This document shows, piece by piece, positions 21,669-30,619 of a stretch of 64,000 nt of DNA. The notes beneath the pieces were generated by a model, which saw nothing but the letters and a program-made list of their open reading frames with translations, did no database searches and was not told the origin of the DNA. A program made the position numbers and the translations under genes. Source of the stretch: an uncultured Alphaproteobacteria bacterium (GTDB taxonomy: Bacteria; Pseudomonadota; Alphaproteobacteria; Rhodobacterales; Rhodobacteraceae); assembly GCA_902586885.1 (NCBI GenBank), contig CACIJG010000002.1, positions 62,001-126,000 on the forward strand, in the 5' to 3' direction. The stretch's first letter is position 1. Every line of letters starts with the position of its first letter.

Positions 21669-22559
21669 ATGACAAACATTATAAACGGAAAAGAATTTGC
21701 GGCTAGTCTTAGAGCAAAAGTAAAGGTTTATGTTGATGAAATCACAAAGAAAGAAAATGTAACTCCTGGCTTAGCAGTTATTTTGGTTGGCGAAGATCCA
21801 GCTAGTCAGGTTTATGTTAGGAATAAGGGAAAGCAAACTATCGAAGCAGGTATGAATTCTTATGAGCATAAACTTGATGCTTCAACTTCACGTGAAACGC
21901 TACTGAATCTAGTTAAAAAATTAAATGCCGATGATAATGTTCATGGTATCTTGTGCCAACTTCCGTTACCAGATCATCTTAATGAAGAAGAAGTAATTAA
22001 TTCTATTGATCCAAAAAAAGATGTTGACGGGTTTCACATCTCTAACGTTGGCCTTTTAAATACGGGACAGAAATCCATGGTTCCCTGTACTCCCCTGGGT
22101 TGTCTTTTGCTATTAAAAGACAGGCTTGGAAGTTTGTCCGGAAAAAACGCAGTTATAATAGGAAGGTCAAACATAGTAGGAAAACCTATGGCTAGTCTTT
22201 TACTCAAGGAAAGCTGCACTGTAACAATTGCTCACTCCAGAACTAAGAATATAGAAGAATTATGTTCTACCGCCGATATTCTAGTCGCAGCTGTCGGAAG
22301 ACCAGAAATGGTGAATAAGAATTGGGTTAAAGAAGGGGCTATAGTCATCGATGTTGGAATAAATAGAATAAAAAAGACTGTTGACGGAGAAGAAAAAAAT
22401 GTCTTGGTAGGAGACGTTAATTTTGCTGCTGTTAAAGAGATAGCTGGTGGAATAACTCCGGTTCCTGGAGGCGTTGGGCCTATGACAATTGCATGTCTAT
22501 TAGCGAACACCGTAACCTCATGTTATAGATCTCGTGGTCTTTCCGATCCTGAGTTTTAA
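21669..22559 (+). CDS. folD: Bifunctional methylene-THF dehydrogenase/cyclohydrolase
   Basis: Oxidises 5,10-methylene-THF to methenyl-THF with NADP and hydrolyses it to 10-formyl-THF. Signatures are the catalytic lysine block [35 protein letters not shown] and the C-terminal [18 protein letters not shown]. The 296-residue length is normal. It links the methylene-THF made by SoxBDAG to Fhs, closing a C1-oxidation operon. Confidence 0.96.
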   Translation: MTNIINGKEFAASLRAKVKVYVDEITKKENVTPGLAVILVGEDPASQVYVRNKGKQTIEAGMNSYEHKLDASTSRETLLNLVKKLNADDNVHGILCQLPLPDHLNEEEVINSIDPKKDVDGFHISNVGLLNTGQKSMVPCTPLGCLLLLKDRLGSLSGKNAVIIGRSNIVGKPMASLLLKESCTVTIAHSRTKNIEELCSTADILVAAVGRPEMVNKNWVKEGAIVIDVGINRIKKTVDGEEKNVLVGDVNFAAVKEIAGGITPVPGGVGPMTIACLLANTVTSCYRSRGLSDPEF

Positions 22560-22651
22560 CTTACGAACTAGTTAAATCGAGAGTTTTAAAAAAAATATTG
22601 GTAAAGGCTCCATTTATATATAGTTTTAGAACCAAATTAATAGAGGTTAAA

Positions 22652-22903
22652 TTGAGCACCCAAACGGGAAAAAGTAAATTACTCGCTATTGCAACACGAG
22701 CCGACGTTGTCAGCAGAGCGATTAGAATAGCACTTATTGTTGGCTGCATACTTGCAGCAATAAATCATGGGGACAGAATTCTCTTACAAGAAATGCGCTA
22801 CCTTGACTGGATAAAAGTTGTGCTGACATTTGGAGTTCCTTATTGTGTTTCAACAATTTCCTCCGTGCTAGCTATTAGAAAAGAAACGTCAAAAACTTTA
22901 TAG
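22652..22903 (+). CDS. NrtS-like small membrane protein
   Basis: A predicted 83-residue membrane protein with two helices (about residues 18-37 and 52-74). The segments RALRIAL-like V-S-R-A-I-R-I-A-L-I-V-G, INHGD and VPYCVSTISSV match the NrtS nitrate/nitrite transporter family. I chose TTG 22652 with GAGG five bases ahead rather than the upstream TTG 22598, which adds 18 poorly conserved residues and has no ribosome site. Function in nitrite/nitrate movement is by family only; no nitrate or nitrite reductase is nearby. Confidence 0.7.
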   Translation: MSTQTGKSKLLAIATRADVVSRAIRIALIVGCILAAINHGDRILLQEMRYLDWIKVVLTFGVPYCVSTISSVLAIRKETSKTL

Positions 22904-22921
22904 TATTCCGTTTTTTATAAA

Positions 22922-22950
22922 TTGACTAAAATTTAAATTAATTTTTAAAT
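22922..22950 (+). promoter_or_regulatory. Possible promoter, leaderless start of the CaiB-like gene
   Basis: TTGACT (22922-22927) and TTAAAT (22945-22950) are 17 bases apart. The ATG at 22958 lies only seven bases after the -10 box and has no Shine-Dalgarno sequence, so the transcript would begin at or next to the start codon. Confidence 0.35.
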
Positions 22951-22957
22951 AGCTACT

Positions 22958-24157
22958 ATGAAAGCATTTGATGGAATTCGAGTTTTAGACTTGACTCATG
23001 TACTTGCTGGCCCCTTTTCGACTTATCAATTAGCGGTATTGGGAGCAGACGTAATAAAAATAGAAAGCACAAAAACCCATGACATGAATCGTGAGATCGG
23101 TCCGGTTGAAAGTTTTAACGACTCTCTTATGGGAAGTCATTATCAGGCACAAGCTGCTAACAAGCGAAGTATAACCATTAACCTTAAATCAGAAAAAGGT
23201 GTGGAGATCTTTAAGGAATTAGCAAGTAAAGCGGACGTCATCGTAGAGAATTTTCGTACTGGTGCAATGGAAAGATTGGGTTTGGGATACAGAGATATTC
23301 AGGCAATCAACCCAAGGATTATTTATTGTTCAATGACAGGATTCGGGCAAACCGGTCCAAAAAAAAAACATGCAGCTTTTGACAACACGATTCAAGCTTT
23401 CTCAGGAATGATGCATCTTAATGGAACCGAAGAAGAAGCTGTTCTTATTGGCTCTCCAATAATAGATTATGGAACAGGTATGCAAGCCGCTTTTGCCATT
23501 TCCTCAGCACTATTACGCCGAGAACGAACCGGGAAAGGTCAGCATCTGGATGTTGCAATGCTTGATGTAACTTTGATGCTAATGAGCTCAACGGTACTGA
23601 ACGTCAATACAACAGGCAAAGAACCAAGTCGATCTAGATTTTCACGGACCCCTTTTGCGGGTTATGGCGGCTACCTCACTTCGGATGGGAAAATTCTTAT
23701 GATTGGCGCAGTAACTCCAAAACAGTGTGAAAAAATGTGGCTTGTCCTAGGAAGAAAAGAACTAGCAGCGGAGATGGTTGAATTACGAATACCAGATATC
23801 GCAAACCGAGCAAAACAGGATGAAGAAATTATTAGTAAAGTCCTAGCCACAAAAACAGCCAATGAGTGGGAAAAGTTATTTAACAAAGCAGACTTGCCTG
23901 CTGCCCGTGTACGCACTTTAACCGAGGCTTTGGAAAGTGAGCAGATTCGTAGTAGATCAGTTATCGGATCATTTCCTTCAAAGACGGCAAACCAAGATAA
24001 TCTCGAACCAACTTTAGCCGGTTTTGTCTGCTCTGAGGATGGTCCTTCAATAGCCACCTCTCCGCCGGAATACGGAGAACATACCCGATTAGTACTGGCA
24101 GACATTGGATATTCTCCAGAAGAAATTGATACATTTTCCAAAAAGGGTATTATTTAA
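22958..24157 (+). CDS. CaiB/BaiF family (class III) CoA-transferase
   Basis: Transfers CoA between organic acids. It begins AFDGIRVLDLTHVLAGPF, has the catalytic-aspartate region and downstream block ENFRTGAMERLGLGY, and the swapped C-terminal domain with TPFAGYGGYLTSDGK. The length of 399 residues is normal. Substrate is not readable. Family members act on carnitine, formyl/oxalyl, succinyl/malate and bile-acid CoA esters; the carnitine genes 11 kb downstream make a carnitine or betaine ester conceivable but this is weak. It lies between nrtS-like and the ABC importer genes, each with its own upstream gap. Confidence 0.85.
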   Translation: MKAFDGIRVLDLTHVLAGPFSTYQLAVLGADVIKIESTKTHDMNREIGPVESFNDSLMGSHYQAQAANKRSITINLKSEKGVEIFKELASKADVIVENFRTGAMERLGLGYRDIQAINPRIIYCSMTGFGQTGPKKKHAAFDNTIQAFSGMMHLNGTEEEAVLIGSPIIDYGTGMQAAFAISSALLRRERTGKGQHLDVAMLDVTLMLMSSTVLNVNTTGKEPSRSRFSRTPFAGYGGYLTSDGKILMIGAVTPKQCEKMWLVLGRKELAAEMVELRIPDIANRAKQDEEIISKVLATKTANEWEKLFNKADLPAARVRTLTEALESEQIRSRSVIGSFPSKTANQDNLEPTLAGFVCSEDGPSIATSPPEYGEHTRLVLADIGYSPEEIDTFSKKGII

Positions 24158-24286
24158 ACAATTTAAATGGATCAATTGGTACTATAACAAAACTTCTAAA
24201 ATTTTAGTTCTAATGCCTCAAACAATGAAAAAAGAACGAACTTACAGTTATTACTAACGTTCTTAGAAAAAAAAAAGGAAGAGTCC

Positions 24287-24316
24287 TTGATATTATCCTA
24301 ATATTTTGTTTATCTT
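24287..24316 (+). promoter_or_regulatory. Probable promoter of the ABC substrate-binding gene
   Basis: TTGATA (24287-24292) and TATCTT (24311-24316) with an 18-base spacer lie in the 196-base gap before the ABC operon; a GGGAGGA ribosome site (24343-24350) precedes the ATG at 24354. The rest of the gap holds an A-rich stretch and no gene. Confidence 0.4.
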
Positions 24317-24353
24317 GTGATGTAACTTAATTTTAAGAATCCAGGGAGGATTT

Positions 24354-26003
24354 ATGAAAACGTTTAGAAATACTAAAGGTGTTATAGGAAATTTTTCGTA
24401 TGATGACCTTAGACCTCATGAGAAAGAAGGTCTCATAACAGCTATAAAAAGAGGTGCAAACCGTCGGGAAGTTATGGGATGGATGATGGCTGCAGGAGCT
24501 ACAGTTGCTACAGCTGGCTCTGTATTCACCGGTGCATCTGCTGCATTAGCTGCAACCCCTAAAAGAGGAGGGAAATTGATAGCGGCTGGAGATCAGCACG
24601 GACCAAAAGACACATTGGATCCAATTTTAGTTACTGCTGCTATTGATTATTTCAGACAGAGAATGTTTTATAACAAGCTTGTTAGATTAAAAGATGATCT
24701 GAGCTGGGAACCAGATGTTGCATCAGAAGTTATTCCAAATGCTGATGCCACAACATGGACATTCAAAATACGAAAAGACATTGAATTTCACAATGGGAAG
24801 ACTTTAGACGCTGATGATGTGATCTACACTCTTGAAAGACATCTCGGCAAGGACTCGAAATCAAATGGAAGAGCTCTTGTGGCGATGATCAATAAGATTC
24901 ATAAGGTAAATAGTCATGAAATTATGCTTCATTTGGACTCTCCTAACGCTGATCTACCAATGGCCTTAGGAACATTTCATTTTAGCGTTCTCCAAAACGG
25001 TGTAGATAAGTTTGATACAGCGATAGGTACTGGACCATATAAAGTCAAGGAGTTCAAACCAGGCGTAAGAACTATTGGTGTTCCTTTTGCCAACTGCTTT
25101 TCGGGAGCTGGGTACCTTGACGAAATAGAACACTATGGTATCGGAGATTCAAACTCAAGATTGTCAGCTTTCTTAAATGGCGACGTTGATATGATGGTAA
25201 ACGTACCACCAAAGGCCATCCCTAAAGTTGAATCAACTCCAGGTAGAGACATCTGGACAGTTGAGTCTGGAAGATATCTAAGCATTGTTTGTCACCAAGG
25301 CGTTGCGCCTTCTAATAATCGAGATCTTATTAGAGCTATGCAACTTTGCATTAATCGAAAGCGAATAGTTAAAGGTGACCTAAAAGGAATGGGAAGCCTT
25401 GGGAATGATCAACCAATCGGCGCTGCTTACTTTGACCACAGCAAAGACCTAGAGCAAAGACCACAAGATCTAGAAAAGGCTAAGTACCATTTCAATAAAT
25501 CGGGAATTGGAAATACTGAAGTAGAAATTATTGCTGCTGAAGTTGCTCCTGGTGCTGTAGAACAATGCGAAAATCTTCAGAGAGAAGCAAAGAAGATCGG
25601 TATGAACCTTCGAGTTAAGAAAGTGACTACTGATGGTTACTGGGGTGCTGTATGGATGCAAGGATCTCCGTTCAACGTGACAACATGGAACATGAGACCA
25701 ACTGCAAACATTATGATGACATTGGCTTACGCCAGTTCTTCTAAGTGGAACGAAACATTCTGGAAGAGTGAGAAGTTTGACAAGACACTTAAGGATGTGC
25801 GTGGGGTAACTGATGCTGCAAAACGTAAGCAAATGTACCATGATCTTCAGGAAGATATTAATATGAACGGTGGTTCAATCACACCAGCACATTTAAACTA
25901 CACAGATGGTGCAGCTAGTCACGTTAAGGGTCTAACATATTGCCCACTTAACAACTTTGGTGGATCAGAAAGTCCTCCATACCTATGGCGCAGTGACGCT
26001 TAG
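24354..26003 (+). CDS. ABC importer substrate-binding protein, family 5 (Tat-exported)
   Basis: Periplasmic binding protein of the dipeptide/opine/oligopeptide class (SBP family 5). A long N-terminus leads to a twin-arginine signal, RREVMGWMMAAG (about residues 37-48), ending in A-S-A-A-L-A-A. The mature part has GGKLIAAGDQHGP, the VASEVIPNADATTWTFKIRK block, FHNGKTLDADDV and GTGPYKVKEF, all family hallmarks. The ligand is unknown; peptides, opines and other amines are possible. It is followed by a strong hairpin before the permease genes. Tat export suggests folding before translocation. Confidence 0.9.
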   Translation: MKTFRNTKGVIGNFSYDDLRPHEKEGLITAIKRGANRREVMGWMMAAGATVATAGSVFTGASAALAATPKRGGKLIAAGDQHGPKDTLDPILVTAAIDYFRQRMFYNKLVRLKDDLSWEPDVASEVIPNADATTWTFKIRKDIEFHNGKTLDADDVIYTLERHLGKDSKSNGRALVAMINKIHKVNSHEIMLHLDSPNADLPMALGTFHFSVLQNGVDKFDTAIGTGPYKVKEFKPGVRTIGVPFANCFSGAGYLDEIEHYGIGDSNSRLSAFLNGDVDMMVNVPPKAIPKVESTPGRDIWTVESGRYLSIVCHQGVAPSNNRDLIRAMQLCINRKRIVKGDLKGMGSLGNDQPIGAAYFDHSKDLEQRPQDLEKAKYHFNKSGIGNTEVEIIAAEVAPGAVEQCENLQREAKKIGMNLRVKKVTTDGYWGAVWMQGSPFNVTTWNMRPTANIMMTLAYASSSKWNETFWKSEKFDKTLKDVRGVTDAAKRKQMYHDLQEDINMNGGSITPAHLNYTDGAASHVKGLTYCPLNNFGGSESPPYLWRSDA

Positions 26004-26014
26004 TTAATTTTTCT

Positions 26015-26045
26015 ACAAGGGGTGCTGTACGCACCCCTTGTTTAT
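26015..26045 (+). terminator. Intercistronic hairpin/terminator after the binding-protein gene
   Basis: A perfect 11-base-pair stem (26015-26025 with 26031-26041), five-base loop, followed by TTTATT. It lies 12 bases after the binding-protein stop and before the permease genes, so it likely acts as a partial terminator or 3'-end stabiliser giving excess binding protein. Confidence 0.8.
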
Positions 26046-26077
26046 TAAAGTTACCTAGAAAATAAAAGGTAAGTACC

Positions 26078-27028
26078 ATTTACTATCTGATATTAAAAAG
26101 AATTCTCGCGGGAGTTATTACCGTATTGGGTGTTTCGATCGTCATTTTTGTAGGCACTCAGATAATGCCTGGAGATGCTGCTCAGATACGATTGGGGCAA
26201 AATGCTGACGAAGACTCGTTGAGAGCTTTTAGAGCAGAATTGGGGCTTGATAAGCCCTTGTATTACCAATATTTAAACTGGCTTTTCAACTTTCTCCAAG
26301 GAGATCTAGGAATGTCGCTATCGAGCGATTACCCTACAATCCAGTTAATTAGTGATAGATATGAAAATACACTTATAGTTAGCCTATTAACTGCTGCGAT
26401 AGGTATACCAATTTCTGTTATCCTTGGAATAATAGCAGCCATGTTTCCGGGAACTATATACGATAGAATTTTAACATTAGGCTCAGTCACGTTAGTGGCT
26501 GCGCCAGAGTTTTTCACTGCAACCTTGTTAGTACTTTTCTTTGTTTTCTTTTTAGATATCGGAAGTGCTGTTGTTGTAGGTGGAATTGAGGGTAAAAATA
26601 TTTTTCAATTATTGGCTCACTTTTGGCTTCCCGTTATGACATTATGTTTTGTCATAGCATCACAACTGATACGAATGACTAGAGCGGCGGTATTAAACGT
26701 TATGAGTTCTCCTTACATAGAAATGGCAATATTAAAGGGTATTCCAAGAAAGAGAATTGTTATAAGGCATGCACTTCTTAATTCTATAGGCCCAATAGTA
26801 AACATCATTGCTTTAAACTTAGCTTATTTAGTTACAGGAGTGATAGTTGTTGAAGTTTATTTTGGGTACTCTGGCTTAGCTACACTTATTGTACAAGGAG
26901 TTCAAACCAGAGACTTTATACTAATTCAAGCTTTGGGAATGATATTTTGCTGCACTTATGTAGTTCTAATGATTATAGCAGATGTTGCTGCCATAGTTTC
27001 AAATCCAAGATTAAGGCACCCCAAATGA
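26078..27028 (+). CDS. ABC importer permease, DppB type
   Basis: Inner-membrane permease of the peptide-type importer with six predicted helices. Family features: TQIMPGDAAQIRLGQNA after the first helix, LGLDKPLYYQYLNWL, and the EAA-like loop near RKRIVIRHALLNSI. The first ordinary start is TTG 26126, but that would cut away most of helix one. In-frame upstream sequence encodes YYLILKRILAGVITVLGVS, the standard DppB opening, and begins at ATT 26078 eight bases after AAAGG, so I place the start there (316 residues). The stop overlaps the dppC-type ATG. Confidence 0.85.
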   Translation: MYYLILKRILAGVITVLGVSIVIFVGTQIMPGDAAQIRLGQNADEDSLRAFRAELGLDKPLYYQYLNWLFNFLQGDLGMSLSSDYPTIQLISDRYENTLIVSLLTAAIGIPISVILGIIAAMFPGTIYDRILTLGSVTLVAAPEFFTATLLVLFFVFFLDIGSAVVVGGIEGKNIFQLLAHFWLPVMTLCFVIASQLIRMTRAAVLNVMSSPYIEMAILKGIPRKRIVIRHALLNSIGPIVNIIALNLAYLVTGVIVVEVYFGYSGLATLIVQGVQTRDFILIQALGMIFCCTYVVLMIIADVAAIVSNPRLRHPK

Positions 27029-27954
27029 GAAAAGAAGACAAAGAGTTTACTGAACATTACGTTGCAGAATTCTCGAAACAAGTCAGTTTCGATGAGTTGC
27101 CTGATGCTCCTCCATCAGGAAAATTTAGATTATCTTTAACTGGTAAGATTGGGGCAATAGTTGTTATCTTCTGGGTGTTTGTTGCGATTTTTGGTCAGTT
27201 TTTAGCACCATACCATGAAAATGACATTCCTTTCCCCGACGATTATATGGAGTTTCAACCTCCAAAGCCTGGCGCAATCTTAGGAACTGATAGGGACGAC
27301 AGAGATGTCCTTTCACGGCTTATGTATGGTGCTAGTAGGACAATAGGGATATCATTTGCTGCAACGGTATTGGCCTATATTGTTGGCGTAACTCTTGGAA
27401 TAGGCAGTGCCGTTCTGGGGGGACGATTTGATACAATAGTAAGTAGTGTAAACAATATATTTTTAAGTCTTCCGACCATAATGCTCGGTCTTGTGATAGT
27501 AGCTGCCGTTGGATCGACAATACCAATATTGATTCTTACAGCAGGTCTAATTTATGCCACAGTAGTCTTTCGCCTGGCTCGAGCGATAGGTATGGATGTT
27601 AAGGTAATGGACTTTGTTGAAGTTTCGAAAGGACGAGGGGAAAATTTGTGGTGGATAATCTCTAAAGAGATTTGGCCGAATGTTAGAATGCCTTTAATCT
27701 CTGATTTTGGGTTAAGATTAATATATGTTATACTATTCGTGTCCAGTCTCAGCTTCCTAGGCTTAGGAGTTCAACCACCCATGGCCGACTGGGGTTCAAT
27801 GGTAAAAGAGAATCTAGGTGCCTTACAATACGGAGAGTCAGTAATTTCCGTTGTCGCTCCCGCCTTTTCTATAGCAACACTAACCGTTGCTATTAATCTG
27901 ATAGTCGATGATGTATCAGCACATGCCGGCGGCAAGCTAACCAAAAGGCTTTAA
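27025..27954 (+). CDS. ABC importer permease, DppC type
   Basis: Second permease of the peptide-type importer, 309 residues. The cytoplasmic N-terminus of about 45 residues is followed by the first helix (GKIGAIVVIFWVFVAIFG) and the ILGTDRDDRDVLSRLMYGAS block characteristic of DppC/OppC. The C-terminal half has LGVQPPMADWGSMV. I chose ATG 27025, which overlaps the upstream stop by two bases, over the longer in-frame start at 26947 inside the previous gene. Confidence 0.92.
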   Translation: MRKEDKEFTEHYVAEFSKQVSFDELPDAPPSGKFRLSLTGKIGAIVVIFWVFVAIFGQFLAPYHENDIPFPDDYMEFQPPKPGAILGTDRDDRDVLSRLMYGASRTIGISFAATVLAYIVGVTLGIGSAVLGGRFDTIVSSVNNIFLSLPTIMLGLVIVAAVGSTIPILILTAGLIYATVVFRLARAIGMDVKVMDFVEVSKGRGENLWWIISKEIWPNVRMPLISDFGLRLIYVILFVSSLSFLGLGVQPPMADWGSMVKENLGALQYGESVISVVAPAFSIATLTVAINLIVDDVSAHAGGKLTKRL

Positions 27955-27955
27955 G

Positions 27956-29626
27956 ATGGATCGCAAAATCATTTTTGAAGCTGTTGACCTTAAAATCAAT
28001 GCAATTGCAGACAATGGTACCGATATTCCCATCGTTAAAGGGGTAAACTTTAAAGTTAGAGAAGGTGAAGTTGTCGCATTAATTGGTGAGTCTGGCTCTG
28101 GCAAGACTACTATTGCCTTATCATCTTTGGGATATTTTAAACCGGGCCTTCAATGTGTTGGTGGTGAAGCACGACTTTTAGGTCAAGACCTTACAAAAAT
28201 GTCCAATGAGGATCTTAGAAAGATTAGAGGAGAACGCGTAGCTTATTTAGCTCAAAGTGCAGCCGCTACTTTTAACCCTTCTTTGAAAATTAATGAACAA
28301 GTAACAGAGTCAGCTGTTATACACGGATCGAAGACAAAGGAAGACGCACTTTCTTACGCGAAAACATTATACAAGCGCTTAGATCTGCCCGATCCAGAAA
28401 ATATTGGGGAGCGGTACCCTCACCAAGTATCAGGAGGTCAGTTGCAAAGATTAATGGCTGCGATGGCGTTGGTTAGTGATCCAACTCTTCTTGTTTTGGA
28501 CGAACCAACTACCGCCCTGGACGTTACCACACAAATTGAAGTATTAAAGGCCTTCAAAAAAGTTATTAAAGAACAAAAAGCCGCCGCAATTTATGTTACC
28601 CATGATCTTGCGGTAGTTGCACAGATAGCGGATAGGATAATTGTTTTATATAACGGATCAATACAGGAAAAAGGACCAGCAAACTCTGTTATAAATTCAC
28701 CTAAACATCCCTATACAGATCGCTTAATGAAAGCTGTGAGACCTCTTCCAAAAGACACCGCCGAAACAAGAGAAAGCATCACAAACAAAAATCTAAAAAA
28801 CTCCTTATCGGTAAAAGATGTCTTGGCAGGATACGGAGGCATCAACAATGGTGTTCCAAAGATCACCGTATTAGAGGATATCAATGTTGAGGTTGGGAAA
28901 GGAGAGGTTGTAGGTGTTATCGGTGAATCAGGATCTGGAAAGTCAACCTTAGCAAGAGTTATCTCTGGCTTACTGCCATCAGCTGAAGGGGAAGTATCAT
29001 TGTTCGATGCAAAACTCCCCCCAGACCTTAAAAAAAGATCTAGAGATCAATTACGAAAAATACAATTTGTATACCAAATGGCAGATACAGCTCTAAATCC
29101 TCGACATACAATAGAGAGGATTGTGGGACGTCCCCTTGAATTTTATCATGGCATTACAGGCGAGAAGAAAAAGAAAAGACTTATAGAACTACTAGAAATG
29201 GTAGAGCTACCAAGAGAATTTATTTCGAGATATCCAGAAGAATTATCGGGAGGCCAAAAACAACGAATAAGTTTAGCAAGAGCTCTTGCCGCAGAACCTG
29301 AGATCATTCTATGTGATGAAGTTACATCAGCTCTGGATAGTATCGTTGGTTCAAATGTCATTGAGTTATTAAGAAAACTTCAAAGGAGCTTAGATGTTTC
29401 ATATGTATTTATTAGCCATGATCTATCTACAATAGCTTCTTTCGCTGACAGAATAGTTGTGATGTACAATGGGAAAATTGTGGAACAGGGCCCTGTTCAT
29501 GAAGTGTTGTCTCCACCTTCTCATCCCTATACAGAGTTACTTATTTCTTCTATTCCGGAATTGCGAGTGGGTTGGTTAGAGGAAGCTGACACAAAAATTC
29601 AAAAAGCCAAAGAAAAAATGCAATAA
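27956..29626 (+). CDS. ABC importer ATPase, fused DppD-DppF
   Basis: One 556-residue protein carrying both ATP-binding modules of a peptide-type importer. Module 1 has Walker A GESGSGKT (about 43-50), signature SGGQLQR and Walker B LLVLDEPTTALD. Module 2 (from about residue 285) has GESGSGKST, LSGGQKQRIS and IILCDEVTSALD. Each ends with the family HPYT motif. The gene follows the permease by one base. The fusion is common in this class and complete here, so the importer has one binding protein, two permeases and one double ATPase. Confidence 0.92.
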   Translation: MDRKIIFEAVDLKINAIADNGTDIPIVKGVNFKVREGEVVALIGESGSGKTTIALSSLGYFKPGLQCVGGEARLLGQDLTKMSNEDLRKIRGERVAYLAQSAAATFNPSLKINEQVTESAVIHGSKTKEDALSYAKTLYKRLDLPDPENIGERYPHQVSGGQLQRLMAAMALVSDPTLLVLDEPTTALDVTTQIEVLKAFKKVIKEQKAAAIYVTHDLAVVAQIADRIIVLYNGSIQEKGPANSVINSPKHPYTDRLMKAVRPLPKDTAETRESITNKNLKNSLSVKDVLAGYGGINNGVPKITVLEDINVEVGKGEVVGVIGESGSGKSTLARVISGLLPSAEGEVSLFDAKLPPDLKKRSRDQLRKIQFVYQMADTALNPRHTIERIVGRPLEFYHGITGEKKKKRLIELLEMVELPREFISRYPEELSGGQKQRISLARALAAEPEIILCDEVTSALDSIVGSNVIELLRKLQRSLDVSYVFISHDLSTIASFADRIVVMYNGKIVEQGPVHEVLSPPSHPYTELLISSIPELRVGWLEEADTKIQKAKEKMQ

Positions 29627-29647
29627 AACGATAAAGGGAGAAAATTC

Positions 29648-30568
29648 ATGAATAGTCTCCCTGGAGATCGAAAACTTTCATCCGCTTTACTTCTTATCTT
29701 AGGAGGTTTTCTTTTAGCCTTTCAAGACTCAATAGTTAAGCTGATGTCAGATCAAACAACCCTGTGGCAATTTCAAGGTCTAAGGGGTGCTTTTAATTTA
29801 TGCTTACTTTTAGTTTTTTTGGTACTTTTTAGGAAAGTCAGTTTTATCTTACCTAGGAATTATTTTGCTGTTTATCTAAGAGCTTTTTTCTTAACTCTAA
29901 CAATGATATGCTTTTTTTCAGGTGCTCCCTACTTAACAATTACACAGATGGCTGCTGGTTTATATACCTATCCATTATTCACAGTAATTCTTGCAAGTCC
30001 TGTTTTAAAAGAAAAAATAACTCTTCTAAAGATATTTTCTTTAATATTGGGGTTTACAGGAGCATCGCTTATTCTTACCCCATGGGAAAACAATATTTCT
30101 ATTTTCCAATTAATGCCAATACTTGGTGGTTTCTTCTATGCCTGCAATATTTTGACTATAAGAAAGTTGTGTATAAATGAAACACCCTACGCCATGGCCG
30201 CAGGAGTGGCTGTCACGTTTGTGATCATTTGTTCTTTAATGCTACTTTTTAACGAATTAGTAAACTTTTCGGAGGATAGCAGAAGCTTCAACCCCTTTCT
30301 TATGAATGGATGGACAACGTTAACTATCACTCTCATTTTAACTGTTTTAATGGTATCTTTATTCAATGTTAGTGGAAATCTTTTTATAACTAAGGCCTAT
30401 CAAACAAGTGAAAGCAGTTGGCTTGCTCCCATTGACTATATTTATTTTATCTTTGCAGCTTTTTGGAGCAAAATACTGTTCGATAAACTTCCCACCGGTC
30501 TCGGTCTAATAGGAATAATTTTGATTGTTTCGGCTGGCATACTGATTGGAACACAAAGAAACAAATAA
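29648..30568 (+). CDS. DMT-superfamily (EamA) transporter
   Basis: A 306-residue membrane protein with about ten helices arranged as two EamA repeats; the internal duplication is suggested by paired G-x-x-G-x-x-L helices near residues 130 and 290. Such proteins export small metabolites such as amino acids or drugs, or import osmolytes; the substrate is not readable. It starts at ATG 29648 with AAAGGGAG ahead and lies 21 bases downstream of the ABC ATPase, so it is probably in the same operon. Confidence 0.85.
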   Translation: MNSLPGDRKLSSALLLILGGFLLAFQDSIVKLMSDQTTLWQFQGLRGAFNLCLLLVFLVLFRKVSFILPRNYFAVYLRAFFLTLTMICFFSGAPYLTITQMAAGLYTYPLFTVILASPVLKEKITLLKIFSLILGFTGASLILTPWENNISIFQLMPILGGFFYACNILTIRKLCINETPYAMAAGVAVTFVIICSLMLLFNELVNFSEDSRSFNPFLMNGWTTLTITLILTVLMVSLFNVSGNLFITKAYQTSESSWLAPIDYIYFIFAAFWSKILFDKLPTGLGLIGIILIVSAGILIGTQRNK

Positions 30569-30619
30569 GATCTATATTTTAGTTGTTTATCTTATATATT
30601 TATATTGATGGGAAGACAA

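Noticed and set aside
24215-24280. Dyad AAGAACG ... CGTTCTT in the gap before the ABC binding-protein gene
   Set aside because: The loop is about 19 bases and the flanking A-runs would only make a terminator on the minus strand, where no gene ends. I could not assign it a function.
26947-27024. Longer N-terminus for the DppC-type permease
   Set aside because: The extra residues are cysteine-rich out-of-frame translation of the preceding permease; ATG 27025 gives the family start and overlaps the upstream stop.
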